Source: Paracraurococcus lichenis (GTDB lineage: Bacteria > Pseudomonadota > Alphaproteobacteria > Acetobacterales > Acetobacteraceae). Taken from it: a stretch of 36,997 bases of DNA. Shown one piece after another: positions 1 through 8,252 of this stretch; within the stretch, counting starts at the first letter, position 1; every line of letters begins with the position of its first letter. The notes beneath the pieces were generated by a model. The model was given only the letters and a program-made list of their open reading frames with translations. It was not told where the DNA came from and did not search any database. Location of the stretch: positions 1 to 36,997 of the forward strand of contig NZ_JAUTWS010000053.1 in NCBI RefSeq assembly GCF_030657435.1, in the 5' to 3' direction. The position numbers and the translations under genes are program-made.

Positions 1-316
1 TTTGATGGCCTCCGTAGTAGGCGCCGAACAGGCGGCGCGGCACGAAACCCTGCGCCAGCAGCGCCTCGGCATCCGGCTGCCGCCGCAGCCAGTCGACGAA
101 ATGGTTGGGCTGGTCGTGGAAGGCGATCATCCGCGCCGCCGGCACGTTCAGCAGGTGGCTGGGGTTGCCGGTGGCATAGGCCTGGCCGCGCCCGAAGGCC
201 GAATTGCGCTCGATCAGGGTGACCCGGATCGCTTCGGGACAGCAGCGCAGCAGGTGCAGCGCGAGCAGGGTGCCGCTGAATCCGGCGCCGACGATGGCGA
301 TGGTGGGCCGCGGCAT
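1..316 (-). CDS. FAD/NAD(P)-binding protein, truncated by window edge
   Basis: This is the N-terminal 105 residues of a flavin/pyridine-nucleotide binding oxidoreductase; the rest lies beyond base 1. The start ATG at 316 opens directly into a Rossmann motif, IVGAGFSGTLLALHLL (residues 7-22). It is followed by the acidic end of the second strand (VTLIERN), then a GRGQAYATG stretch and a HLLNVPA motif. This arrangement is characteristic of the FAD-NAD(P)-binding NAD_binding_9 family, whose members are often annotated only as hydroxyacylglutathione hydrolase-like or hypothetical. An AT-rich stretch with a short dyad lies 50-80 bases upstream and may hold its promoter. The family call rests on the N-terminal motif alone, so substrate and pathway are unknown. 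Confidence 0.75.
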   Translation of the reverse strand, partial: MPRPTIAIVGAGFSGTLLALHLLRCCPEAIRVTLIERNSAFGRGQAYATGNPSHLLNVPAARMIAFHDQPNHFVDWLRRQPDAEALLAQGFVPRRLFGAYYGGHQ

Positions 317-360
317 TCTGGCTCCTCGAGGCAACGTGCGTTCTTGCCGTGAAAACTGAG

Positions 361-395
361 TATTCATAATTTCAAGCACAATCTGAGCGTGAAAT
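361..395 (-). promoter_or_regulatory. AT-rich dyad upstream of the FAD-binding protein gene
   Basis: In an otherwise GC-rich region this patch is strikingly AT-rich. It contains the inverted repeat ATTTCA (369-374) and TGAAAT (390-395) separated by 15 bases. It lies about 50-80 bases ahead of the ATG at 316, where a promoter and operator would be expected. No clean -35/-10 pair could be chosen, so this is a candidate regulatory site only. Confidence 0.3.
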
Positions 396-498
396 AAGAG
401 GGCGCTGCGCGAGTGCATGGCCGCGAGAATAGATGGCCGGACCGTTAGGCCCCGGCCGAGGTAGGGGAGGAAACGCCGGTCATGTTGTCGCCTGATCA

Positions 499-516
499 CG
501 CCTGCCTCGGCAGGCG
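499..516. terminator. Short GC-rich hairpin, possible terminator
   Basis: CGCCTGC and GCAGGCG pair around a CTCG loop about 70 bases beyond the stop of the decayed metY gene. A second hairpin, CCGGAC/GTCCGG with a 6-base loop, lies at 546-563. Neither is followed by a T-run on either strand, so intrinsic termination is weakly supported. The surrounding 317-583 interval has no recognisable gene. Confidence 0.25.
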
Positions 517-583
517 CCTCCGCCGGCGACGGGCGGCGCTGCAGTCCGGACATCTCAGTCCGGGAATACGTCATCGCAAGGCG

Positions 584-1740
584 CTACTCCGCCGCGGCGC
601 GCAGGCTGTCGCCGGCGGCATCCAGCGCCTGGCCAAGATCGGCCAGGATGTCGTCGATATGCTCGATGCCGACGGAAAGGCGGACATCGCCGGGCGAGAC
701 GCCGGTCGCGGCCTCGTCGGCCACCGAGAGCTGGCTATGCGTGGTGCTCGCCGGGTGGATTGCCGGGCTGCGCGAATCGCCGATATTGGCGACGCGGTAG
801 AAGAGCTTCAGGGCATCGATGAAACGCCGCCCCGCCTCGGCGCCGCCGGAGAGCTCGAAGCCGACCAGGCCGCACTTGTGCTGCGGCAGGTATCGCGCGG
901 CCCGTTCCGCCGCCTGGCCGGCCAGGTGCTTCGGGTGGATCACCGGGGGCACCTCCGGCCGCCCCGCCAGCCAATCCGCCACCGCCTCGGCATCGCGGCT
1001 GTGCTCGCGGATCCGCAGCAGCAGCGTCTCCAGTCCTTGCAGAACCAGGAAAGCGTTGAAGGGTGACAGCGCGGCGCCGAGGTCGCGCAGCAGCGTGGTC
1101 CGCGCCTTGAAGATATAGGCGATGGGGCCGAGTGGCTTGGCGGCCTCGACCCAGACCGCGCCGTGGTGGCTGGGGTCCGGGCGGTGCAGCGCCGGCTGGC
1201 ATGCGGGATGGGTCGCCCAGTCGAAATTCCCACCATCGACGATGATGTCACCGATGCTGGTGCCGTGGCCGCCGATGCGAATGCACCACCATCGCGGCGC
1301 CGTGCTCGAAGGGCTTCACCAGCAGCGGTGCGGCGGCATTGTCGACGATCAGCGGAATGCCGAGCGGCCGGCCGAGCGCCGCCACCTCGGCGACCGGGAA
1401 TGGCTCCGGCTTCGGGTTGGGCAGGGTCTCGGCATACCAGGCGCGGGTCGGGTCGTCTCTGGCGCGCAGGAAGGCCGCCGGGTCGGCAGGATCGACGAAG
1501 CGGACCTCGATGCCCTGGTCGCGCAGCGTGTTGGCAAACAGGTTCCAGGTGCCGCCATAGAGACCGGTGGAGGACACAATATTGTCGCCGGCATGCGCCA
1601 GGTTCTGCACCGCAAAGGCCGAGGCCGCCTCGCCGCTGGCGGCCGCCAGCGCCACGGCGCCGCCTTCCAGCGCGGCGATGCGCTGTTCCAGCACACCCAT
1701 TGTCGGGTTGCCGACGCGGGTATAGACATCACCAAGCTCC
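584..1740 (-). pseudogene. metY: O-acetylhomoserine sulfhydrylase (MetY/Cys-Met PLP family), decayed
   Basis: Two reading frames joined near 1277 together read as most of an O-acetyl-L-homoserine aminocarboxypropyltransferase, a PLP enzyme of methionine synthesis. The first part (from about 1740) carries VYTRVGNPT and the IVDNAAAPLL strand. The second resumes at GGHGTSIGD and continues through WVEAAKPLGPIAYIFKAR, FKLFYRVANIGD-type residues and IHPASTTHSQLS to VRLSVGIEHIDDI, ending at 584. At the junction the family motif HS-LTKY-IGGHG is reduced to HS-IGGHG. This implies loss of 11 bases, which shifts the frame and removes the lysine that forms the PLP Schiff base. The N-terminal ~50 residues (normally ending in a PIYQTTSF-like segment) are missing and replaced by transposase sequence. 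A working enzyme is therefore not expected. The family assignment is strong; the exact deletion size is inferred from the family consensus. Confidence 0.9.
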
Positions 1741-1950
1741 CGCTCAGCCGTGAGGAGCCGGCCATGTCCCGGTTCGGGCCCGTGCGGGCCGCTCGTCAGC
1801 CCGGCCGCGCCACGCTCGGCATAGCGATGGTAGATGTCGAACACCCCGGTCGCGCTCAGGCCGGCCTGGGCGGCGATCTCACCACAGGTCAGGCCGGATA
1901 GGTCGGGCCGGCCTGGCGCAAGCCAATCATCTGGCGGCGGCGTTCCTCTT
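1741..1950 (-). mobile_element. IS630-family transposase N-terminal fragment
   Basis: The minus strand here encodes an N-terminal helix-turn-helix region typical of IS630-family transposases. It reads EERRRQMIGLRQAG in one frame, then, after a shift, LTCGEIAAQAGLSATGVFD, HRYAERGAAGL and PEPGHGRLLTAER. The frame break coincides with an imperfect 14-base tandem duplication (1884-1897 and 1898-1911). The fragment stops abruptly where metY homology begins, near 1740, and the catalytic DDE domain is absent. Its 5' end abuts the stop codon of the upstream substrate-binding protein gene. It is therefore a relic of an insertion that probably destroyed the 5' end of metY. No terminal inverted repeats could be identified. 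Confidence 0.75.
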
Positions 1951-1953
1951 GCG

Positions 1954-3201
1954 CTACGCTCGCACCAGCGGGCAACCGCCCTGCTCTATCGGCCGGAAGG
2001 CCTGCTCCGCCGGCGTGGTCTGCAGCAGCTTGTAGTAGTCGAAGGGGCCGCGGCTCTCCTCCGGCCGCTTCACTTCAAATAGGTAGGCCGGGTGCAGCTT
2101 GCGCCCGTCCGCGCGGATGCGGCCGTGGCCGAAGGCGTCGTCGTCGGTCGGCATCGCCTTCATGCGCGCCACCGCCTCGGCGCCGCTCGCCTTCGCCGCG
2201 GCGACGCCCATGTCCTGCACCGCCTTCAGGTAGTGCAGCGTGCCGGCATAGGTCCCGGCATGGGTGCTGGCGATGGCCGGCGCCGGCCCGACCTGCTGCC
2301 GCAGCCGCGCGGTGAAGGCGCGGGTGCGGTTGTTGAGGTCCCAGTAGAAACTCTCCGTCACGATCAGCCCCGCCGCGGTCCTGAGGCCGAGCGAGTGGAC
2401 CTCCGAGATGAAGAGCAGCAGGGAGGCGAGCCTGATGCCGCTCCGCGTCAGCCCGAACTCGGCCGCCTGCTTCACGCAGTTGGTGGTGTCGGTGCCGGCA
2501 TTGGCCAGGCCAATCACCTTCGCCCGGCTCGCCTGCGCCTGCAGCAGGAACGACGAGAAATCCTGCGTGCCGGGAAAGGGCGTGCGCACGCTGCCGAGGA
2601 TCTTCCCGCCCGCCGCGCGCACGAAGCCGGAGGTGTCGCGTTCCAGCGCATGGCCGAAGGCATAGTCGGCGGTGATGAAGAACCAGCTATCGCCGCCCGC
2701 CTGCACCGTCGCGCCGCCGACCGAGTTCGCCAGCATCCAGGTGTCGTAGGTCCAGTGCACCATGTTGGGCGAGCAGCCCTTGCCCGTCATGTCGGAGCTG
2801 GCGGCGGAGCTGTTCAGGTGGACCTTGTTCTTCTCCCGCACCAGGTCGTTGACCGCGAGGGCGACGGAGGACGTCGCGACATCCACCAGGGCATCGACGC
2901 CGTCGCGGTCGAACCACTGCCGGGCGATGCTGAGGCCGACATCCGGCTTGTTCTGGTGGTCGGCGGCGACGAGTTCGACGTTGAAGCCGCGCGGGCCGAA
3001 ATCCTGGATCGCCTGCCGCACCGCGGCGACCGAGACGGCGCCCGTGACGTCGCGGTACATGCCGGACATGTCCACGGGCACGCCGAGCCTGATCGTATTC
3101 GTCGGACTGTTCGTCCCTTGGGCCTTGGCGCTGCGCCAGGGCAGGCCGCCCAGCGCCGGCGCGGCGGCCTTGAGCACGGTCCTGCGGTCGAGCTCCGTCA
3201 T
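1954..3201 (-). CDS. ABC transporter substrate-binding protein, branched-chain amino acid type
   Basis: A 415-residue periplasmic binding protein of the LivJ-like family (type I fold, Peripla_BP_6). The N-terminus holds a twin-arginine-like signal, DRRTVLKAAAPALGG, ending near an AKAQ cleavage site. The mature protein starts with IRLGVPVDMSG and contains the family's VAADHQNKPDVG, ALVDVATSSVALAVNDLV and SWFFITADYAFG segments. The C-terminus (DYYKLLQ...CPLVRA) looks complete. The start at 3201 has a GGGAGGA Shine-Dalgarno 6-8 bases upstream. No permease or ATPase gene adjoins it, so it is an orphan binding protein in this window. Its ligand could be an amino acid, amide or aromatic acid; sequence alone does not decide. 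Confidence 0.88.
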   Translation of the reverse strand: MTELDRRTVLKAAAPALGGLPWRSAKAQGTNSPTNTIRLGVPVDMSGMYRDVTGAVSVAAVRQAIQDFGPRGFNVELVAADHQNKPDVGLSIARQWFDRDGVDALVDVATSSVALAVNDLVREKNKVHLNSSAASSDMTGKGCSPNMVHWTYDTWMLANSVGGATVQAGGDSWFFITADYAFGHALERDTSGFVRAAGGKILGSVRTPFPGTQDFSSFLLQAQASRAKVIGLANAGTDTTNCVKQAAEFGLTRSGIRLASLLLFISEVHSLGLRTAAGLIVTESFYWDLNNRTRAFTARLRQQVGPAPAIASTHAGTYAGTLHYLKAVQDMGVAAAKASGAEAVARMKAMPTDDDAFGHGRIRADGRKLHPAYLFEVKRPEESRGPFDYYKLLQTTPAEQAFRPIEQGGCPLVRA

Positions 3202-3274
3202 CGCCTGTCCTCCCTCATTGGCGGCCTCTCTGTCGGGCCGCCTGCACGGGGGGCAGGCTATTGCATCGGAATGC

Positions 3275-4696
3275 TCACGCGGAACCCCCGGCGTGGCGGA
3301 ACCAGGCGCCGGAAGCGAGGACGCTGACGATCAGCGTGCCATAGGCGACCAGGGCGAGCGCGAGGGCGGCGAAGACCCAGGCGAGCGAGCCGGTCAGGAC
3401 CAGCGCCGCCCAGCCGCCCAGGACCGCGATGGCCAGCCGCAGGGCGCCGGCCAGCAACGGCCAGAGCAGCCGCCCCGCGCCCTGCGAGGCGAAGTAGAGC
3501 GACAGGCCGAGGCCGAAGAAGCCATAGGCCGGCCCGACCACGCGGAGATAGGCGCTGCCCGTCTCGATCATCGCCGGGTCGGCGCCGAAGAGGCCGAGCC
3601 AAGCGGCGGGCCAGATCGCGGCGGCGAGGCCGATCGCCTCGGTCAGCAGGAAGGCCAGCGCGCCGCCGGTCAGCGCGATGCGCAGCGCCCGCCGGTTCTG
3701 CCCCGCGCCGATATTGGTGCCGACCAGCGCGACGAGCGGCGCGCCGAGGCCGAAGACCAGCGGGATCAGCAGGTATTCCAGTCGGTTGCCGGTGCCATAG
3801 CCGGCGATGGCATCCGGCCCGCCGGCGGCGCCGACCACGGCGGTGGTCAGCATGACCGTCAGCGTGGTCTGGAAGGTCGAGAGCGAGGCGACCGCGCCGA
3901 CCTTGAGGATGTCGAGGAACAGCGCCGCCCGCAGCCTGGCGATCCGGAACCGCGCGATGCTGCGCCCCGTCACGACAGCCCAGCCGAGCAGCGCCGTGGT
4001 GAGCAGCGAGGTCAGCACGACAGCCCAGCCGGCCCCCGCGACGCCGAGCGCAGGGACGGGCCCGAAGCCGAAGATCAGCACCGGCGAGAGCGGGACGAGC
4101 AGCACCACGCCGAGCACCACGGCGAGCGAGGGCAGCATCATGTTCCCCGTGCCGCGCAGCACGCTGGCGAAGGCATTGTAGAGCCAGACCAGCACGGCGC
4201 CGGCGAAGACCACGTCGGAATAGGCGAGCGCGGCCTCGAGCGAGGCGCCCTCCCCGCCGAGGGCGCGGTAGAGCGCCGGGCCGAAGCCGATGACCAGCGC
4301 CGAGAAGAGCAGCCCGAGCGCGCCGTTGATGACGAGGGCGTGCAGCACCAGCGCATCGGCATCCTCGCGCCGGTTCGCGCCCAGCGCGCGGGCGATGGCC
4401 GAGGCGATGCCGCCGCCCATGGCGCCGCCCGAGAGCATCTGCATCATCATGAAGCCGGGGAAGACCAGCGCCATGCCGGCCAGCGCATCGGTGCCGAGAT
4501 GCCCGACCCACCAGGTTTCGATCAGCCCGACCGAGGCCTGCGCCAGCATGACCAGCGTGTTCGGCCAGGCCAGGCGCAGCAGCGTCCGCAGCGGCGGTCC
4601 CTGCAGCAGCAGCCGCGTGCGCGGGTTCATCGCCGGCGCGGTCGGGGCCGGCGTCGCCGCGGGCATTGCGGGCCGGATCGGCGTCTCGGCGGTCAT
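3275..4696 (-). CDS. MATE family efflux transporter
   Basis: A 473-residue inner-membrane protein with about 12 hydrophobic segments in two similar halves, as in MATE (multi-antimicrobial extrusion) drug/cation antiporters. Recognisable family stretches are LRLAWPNTLVMLAQASVGLIETWWVGHLG near the N-terminus (given here as a region at residues 37-65) and the second-half GLGAPLVALVGTNIGAGQNRRA, at about residues 300-322. The ATG at 4696 overlaps the stop of the HxlR gene as ATGA, which fixes the start and implies translational coupling. Longer upstream reading in this frame lies over the HxlR gene and is not coding. Substrate is unknown. The pairing suggests the HxlR protein controls export of a toxic compound. 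Confidence 0.92.
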   Translation of the reverse strand: MTAETPIRPAMPAATPAPTAPAMNPRTRLLLQGPPLRTLLRLAWPNTLVMLAQASVGLIETWWVGHLGTDALAGMALVFPGFMMMQMLSGGAMGGGIASAIARALGANRREDADALVLHALVINGALGLLFSALVIGFGPALYRALGGEGASLEAALAYSDVVFAGAVLVWLYNAFASVLRGTGNMMLPSLAVVLGVVLLVPLSPVLIFGFGPVPALGVAGAGWAVVLTSLLTTALLGWAVVTGRSIARFRIARLRAALFLDILKVGAVASLSTFQTTLTVMLTTAVVGAAGGPDAIAGYGTGNRLEYLLIPLVFGLGAPLVALVGTNIGAGQNRRALRIALTGGALAFLLTEAIGLAAAIWPAAWLGLFGADPAMIETGSAYLRVVGPAYGFFGLGLSLYFASQGAGRLLWPLLAGALRLAIAVLGGWAALVLTGSLAWVFAALALALVAYGTLIVSVLASGAWFRHAGGSA

Positions 4697-5202
4697 GGCG
4701 TCTTCCCTTCCGGGGCCGGCTGGCGGGGGCGCGCGAAGCGGCGGCGGGTCCGCTCGCCCGCGGCCGGTCCGGGGGCGAGGGTGAAGTCCGGCCCGTCGAT
4801 CGGGCGAAGCGTGACGCGGTCCATCAGGACCGGCTCGGCCGGCGCGCCGGTGCGGGCATCGACGATCTGCACGGCGGCACCTTCCGGCGCGAAATGCCGG
4901 TTGCCCCAGGCCAGCATGGCGAGCAGCACCGGGCGGAAGTCCCGCCCGCGCGCGGTCAGGCGGTATTCGTGGCGCGGCGGCCGCTCGGAATAGGGGTGCT
5001 TCTCCAGCAAGCCGGCCTCGACCAGGGCGGCGAGGCGGCGGCTCAGCATGTTCGGCGCGATGCCGAGGCTCTCCTGGAATTCCTCGAAGCGGGTCATGCC
5101 GGCGAAGGCGTCCCGCAGGATCAGGATGCTCCACCACTCCCCCACCCGGTCGAGCGAGCGGGCGATCGGGCAGGGCATGTCGGCGAAGCTGGTCCGGCGC
5201 AT
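4693..5202 (-). CDS. HxlR family winged-helix transcriptional regulator
   Basis: A 169-residue DNA-binding regulator. It begins with the typical HxlR block MPCPIARSLDRVGEWWSILI, including the conserved Cys11. It continues through GMTRFEEFQESLGIAPNMLSRRL (recognition helix region, about residues 35-57) and a wing ending HEYRLTARGRDF. The C-terminal tail past residue 110 is longer than in the usual 100-130-residue members and is Pro/Arg-rich at its end. It is the first gene of a two-gene unit, its stop overlapping the MATE start by four bases. A dyad at 5221-5243, 19-41 bases upstream of its start codon, is a plausible autoregulatory site. The inducer is unknown; redox sensing through Cys11 is known for some family members but cannot be claimed here. 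Confidence 0.92.
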   Translation of the reverse strand: MRRTSFADMPCPIARSLDRVGEWWSILILRDAFAGMTRFEEFQESLGIAPNMLSRRLAALVEAGLLEKHPYSERPPRHEYRLTARGRDFRPVLLAMLAWGNRHFAPEGAAVQIVDARTGAPAEPVLMDRVTLRPIDGPDFTLAPGPAAGERTRRRFARPRQPAPEGKTP

Positions 5203-5220
5203 GGCGGCAGGCTAGGCGGG

Positions 5221-5243
5221 GTCACTATCATCATGCAAGTAAC
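5221..5243 (-). promoter_or_regulatory. Candidate HxlR operator
   Basis: On the minus strand GTTACT and AGTGAC (a 5-of-6 inverted match) flank an 11-base spacer, just ahead of the HxlR start codon. The segment is AT-rich against the background. HxlR-family proteins commonly bind imperfect dyads in their own promoters. The assignment is by position and symmetry only. Confidence 0.45.
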
Positions 5244-5293
5244 TTCGCCGCAAAAAGGCCGGCACGGGTGGGCCCTGCCGGCCGGGCGGCGTG

Positions 5294-6547
5294 TCAGCCG
5301 AAGGCGACGGTCAGGTTCATCGGGAAGATGCCGAACTCCTCGTCCATGCGGAGGCGTCCTTCCGGCCCCGGGGCGCGGCGGAGGTTGGGCAGCTTCAGCA
5401 CCGCCTTGCAGATCTCCGGCACCATCACCCGGTTCATGTAGAGCCCGAAGCACTCATGCATGCCGTAGCCGAAATGCATGTAGCTGTAGTCCGGCCGGTC
5501 CGTGCGGAACTGCCAGGAGCGCGGCACCCGGCGCCCGTCGAACATGGCCGAGCGCGTGGCCGCCATGACGAAGGCGCCCTTCGGGATGGTCCGCGCCCGC
5601 CAGTTGCCGGCCGCGACCCGGTAATCCTCCTCGCAATTCCGGAACAGGCCGGGGGTGAGCGGGAAGAAGCGCGAGGCCTCGAAGACGTAGCGGGAGACCG
5701 CTGCGTCGTCATCGGCCCGCGCCGCCGCCTGCGCCTCCCGCAACTGTTGTGGCCGGTCGAGCAGGATGTCGAAGAGCTGCGGGATGACCATCGGCGCCTG
5801 CGGCAGCGCGCCGACGATCAGGCCGATGAGGTTGTTGCGGATCTCGCGGTCGGAGAAGCCCTCGGTGCCCATGTCCTGGAAGCGCAGGCAGCGCTCCAGG
5901 ATGTCGTCCTGCTGTCCGCGCGCCTGCTTGCGGGCGGCGATGGCCTCCTCGACATAGGCGCGCAGGTCGGCGGCGAGCCGCGCGGCCGGCGCCGCCTTCG
6001 CCGGGTCGTTGGCGATATCGGCGAACATCCAGCCGAAGAGCCAGCGCACCTGGTCGGAGAACTGCGTCACCGACCGGCCCGGCGTGCCGAAATAGGCGCC
6101 GAAGAAGCGGGTGGTGACGTCCTGCGTCAGTTCCATCGCCAGGTCCAGCCGGCCGCCCGGCAGGGCGCGCTGCACCGCCTCCGCCGTCAGCCGCGCGACC
6201 TCCGGCTTCACCCGCGACAGCGCCTCGCCGCGCGGGGCGGTCATGCGCATGTTGGTCCTGTCGCGGGTGTAGTTCGGCTCGTCCTTCATGCCGAGGAAGA
6301 TGTTGTCGCCGTCCATGATGACGGCAATCTTCGGCGCATAGGTGACGTTGAAGACGTTGGGGCGCTGCAGCACCTCCTGCACGTCGTCGTAGCGCGTCAC
6401 CAGCGCATAGGTCCGCCCCTTCCAGGGGACCACCAGGATGGGGAGGGTGTTCCTGAGCAGCAGGAACCCCCAGTCCATCTTGCTCTTCAGCGCGTCGAGC
6501 AGCTTGGAGCCGCTGCTCTTCGGCGCGGTCGCGACCCGGGCGTCCAT
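5294..6547 (-). CDS. Cytochrome P450, last gene of the DyP/P450 operon
   Basis: A 417-residue soluble cytochrome P450. The haem-thiolate loop is FGYGMHECFG with Cys366 as the iron ligand, and the K-helix ExxR is EASR at 290-293. The I-helix region (about 239-262) reads IGLIVGALPQAPMVIPQ. The usual acidic residue-threonine pair (consensus AGxDT/ET) that delivers protons during oxygen activation is absent. That is known in P450s that rearrange or use peroxides instead of activating O2, so a peroxygenase- or isomerase-like role is an inference. No N-terminal membrane anchor is evident. It starts four bases after the stop of the DyP peroxidase gene, and no ferredoxin or reductase gene is nearby. 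Substrate is unknown. Confidence 0.93.
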   Translation of the reverse strand: MDARVATAPKSSGSKLLDALKSKMDWGFLLLRNTLPILVVPWKGRTYALVTRYDDVQEVLQRPNVFNVTYAPKIAVIMDGDNIFLGMKDEPNYTRDRTNMRMTAPRGEALSRVKPEVARLTAEAVQRALPGGRLDLAMELTQDVTTRFFGAYFGTPGRSVTQFSDQVRWLFGWMFADIANDPAKAAPAARLAADLRAYVEEAIAARKQARGQQDDILERCLRFQDMGTEGFSDREIRNNLIGLIVGALPQAPMVIPQLFDILLDRPQQLREAQAAARADDDAAVSRYVFEASRFFPLTPGLFRNCEEDYRVAAGNWRARTIPKGAFVMAATRSAMFDGRRVPRSWQFRTDRPDYSYMHFGYGMHECFGLYMNRVMVPEICKAVLKLPNLRRAPGPEGRLRMDEEFGIFPMNLTVAFG

Positions 6548-6551
6548 CGGC

Positions 6552-8252
6552 TCAGGTCGGATCGATTTCGCCCGTCGCGATCATGCGCAGGGCGTTCATG
6601 CTGGGAATGAAGAAGTAGTCGCCGCCGCGGACCACGACGTATTGCTGCATGTCCTGCGCCACGAAGGGCATGGCGCCATTCGTGCCGTCCGCGGGGATCA
6701 CGAATTTCGCGGCCTGGTCGCGGTTGCCGACGATCGGGCATGTGTCGTTGCCGCTCTCGAAGTCCAGGCCGTATTGCACCCATTGCTGCTGGATGAACTC
6801 GAACTGCCGGAACAGGCTGGTGCAGAGCGCCATGATGAAGACGCCGTGCTCGTCCTCGTCCCGCTCGCTGCACTCGCCATAGGGCAGGCCGCGGCGCAGG
6901 ATCCGCCGGCGGTTCACCAGGGTGGAGGTGCTGGAGGTCACCTGCCCCTTGGCGTCGCGGTCGGGCTGCGGGTCGAGCATGTCGCGCGGATTGGCGCGGC
7001 GCATATGGGCGCCGAGCGGGCATTTCCGGCCCTGCGGGTCGTCGGTGTAGCGGAAATTGCGCAGCACGGCGGTGCCGTCGATCCGCGCCAGCTCGGCCTT
7101 GTAGGCCAGCCATTCCGCCGGACCCTGCAGGACCTCGCCCTTCTGCCGCTTCAGCATCATCGGGTAGTCCTTCAGGATGTCGAGCATCTCCCGGTAGGTC
7201 GGCGCCACCGTCAGCGGCACGCCGGACCGCCAGCGCCCCACCATCTTCGCCTTCAGCGTCTCCAGCGCCTCCTCCTCGGAGGCGAGGTTGGCGACGCGCC
7301 GGTAGAGGGCGGCGTAGTCCCGCATCTGCCGATGGAAGGTGCCGGTGTTCTGGTGCAGCTTGCGCAGCGCCATGAAGGTGCCGTTGCGCATGAACTGATA
7401 GGGGACGGAGGCCATCGATTCCTCCTGCCCCTCGCTCGGGTAGCCGAAGAGGAATTCGCCGGCGGCGAGCGGCTTCCAGCTTGCCTGGCCATAGGGCCCG
7501 GGCATCAGCTTGCCGTCGCCGATGACCTCGACCGCCTCCTCCTTCTCCTCGTACTGGCCGGTGAAGACCGGGTCGCCGATGCCGTCCATGAAGCCGAAAT
7601 GCTCGTCCGGCGTCGGCATCGGGCGGCCGGTGACGGGGTCGCGCACCATCCTGGTGCAGCTGTCCTGCCATTCGCCCTGGCCATCGCGGCCATGGCCCTT
7701 CAGCAGCAGGACCTTGTCCTTGGCGTGCGGGTTCTCCGTCAACGCCTTCAGCCAGGTGGTCCAGACCTCGAGCTCGTCGACCGGCGTGCCCTCGATCTCC
7801 TTGGCCTGGGCATTCAGCGCCACCCAGATATGGGTCCGCCTGCCATGCGGCAGGTTGGCGTCGCGCCAGACCGGATCCCATTCGGCGGGGTCGCTGCCAT
7901 GCAGGTCGCCCAGGATGTGCTTGCGGCAGGCCATGCCCTCGATGAACTCGTCCGGCATGCCGCGCAGCGTCGCGGTCGGCAGGTCGAGCGCGCAGAGCCC
8001 GGCATAGGTGAAGGCGACATTCACCGTCACCAGCGGCTTCACCTTGGTCACGCCGGGCCTGTTTTCGGTCTTGCTGCTCTTCCAGGGCTCCGCCGTGGTC
8101 ACATAGGCCCGGAGCTGGTCGACGAACCAGCGGCCGGCATCGCCTTCGCCTTCCTCGATATGGAAGAGGAAGTAGCGCGCATAGGGGAAGCCGTAGCGTC
8201 CATAGGGGCGGGTGATGTTGCCCTGGATGTCGTGCAGGTCGAGCTCGCTCAT
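6552..8252 (-). CDS. DyP-type haem peroxidase
   Basis: A 566-residue dye-decolorising type peroxidase. All expected haem-pocket elements are visible: GFMDG with the distal Asp223, GAHMRRANPRD with the proximal His416, and RRRILRRGLPYGE around Arg453/454 for the distal arginine. The segment NGTFMALRKLHQNTGTF (about 290-306) is also typical of the family. It is longer than the classical bacterial DyPs of 300-400 residues. There is no Tat or Sec signal, so it probably acts in the cytoplasm. The ATG at 8252 overlaps the stop of the upstream gene as ATGA. Reading further upstream in this frame overlaps that gene and is not coding. The P450 follows after four bases, which suggests joint chemistry, possibly on a lipid or other organic peroxide; that is inference. 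Confidence 0.93.
   Translation of the reverse strand: MSELDLHDIQGNITRPYGRYGFPYARYFLFHIEEGEGDAGRWFVDQLRAYVTTAEPWKSSKTENRPGVTKVKPLVTVNVAFTYAGLCALDLPTATLRGMPDEFIEGMACRKHILGDLHGSDPAEWDPVWRDANLPHGRRTHIWVALNAQAKEIEGTPVDELEVWTTWLKALTENPHAKDKVLLLKGHGRDGQGEWQDSCTRMVRDPVTGRPMPTPDEHFGFMDGIGDPVFTGQYEEKEEAVEVIGDGKLMPGPYGQASWKPLAAGEFLFGYPSEGQEESMASVPYQFMRNGTFMALRKLHQNTGTFHRQMRDYAALYRRVANLASEEEALETLKAKMVGRWRSGVPLTVAPTYREMLDILKDYPMMLKRQKGEVLQGPAEWLAYKAELARIDGTAVLRNFRYTDDPQGRKCPLGAHMRRANPRDMLDPQPDRDAKGQVTSSTSTLVNRRRILRRGLPYGECSERDEDEHGVFIMALCTSLFRQFEFIQQQWVQYGLDFESGNDTCPIVGNRDQAAKFVIPADGTNGAMPFVAQDMQQYVVVRGGDYFFIPSMNALRMIATGEIDPT

Noticed and set aside
2762..4993. A 743-codon plus-strand open frame
   Set aside because: Antisense to the substrate-binding protein and MATE genes; low-complexity Arg/Glu/Gln/Asp product typical of a shadow frame.
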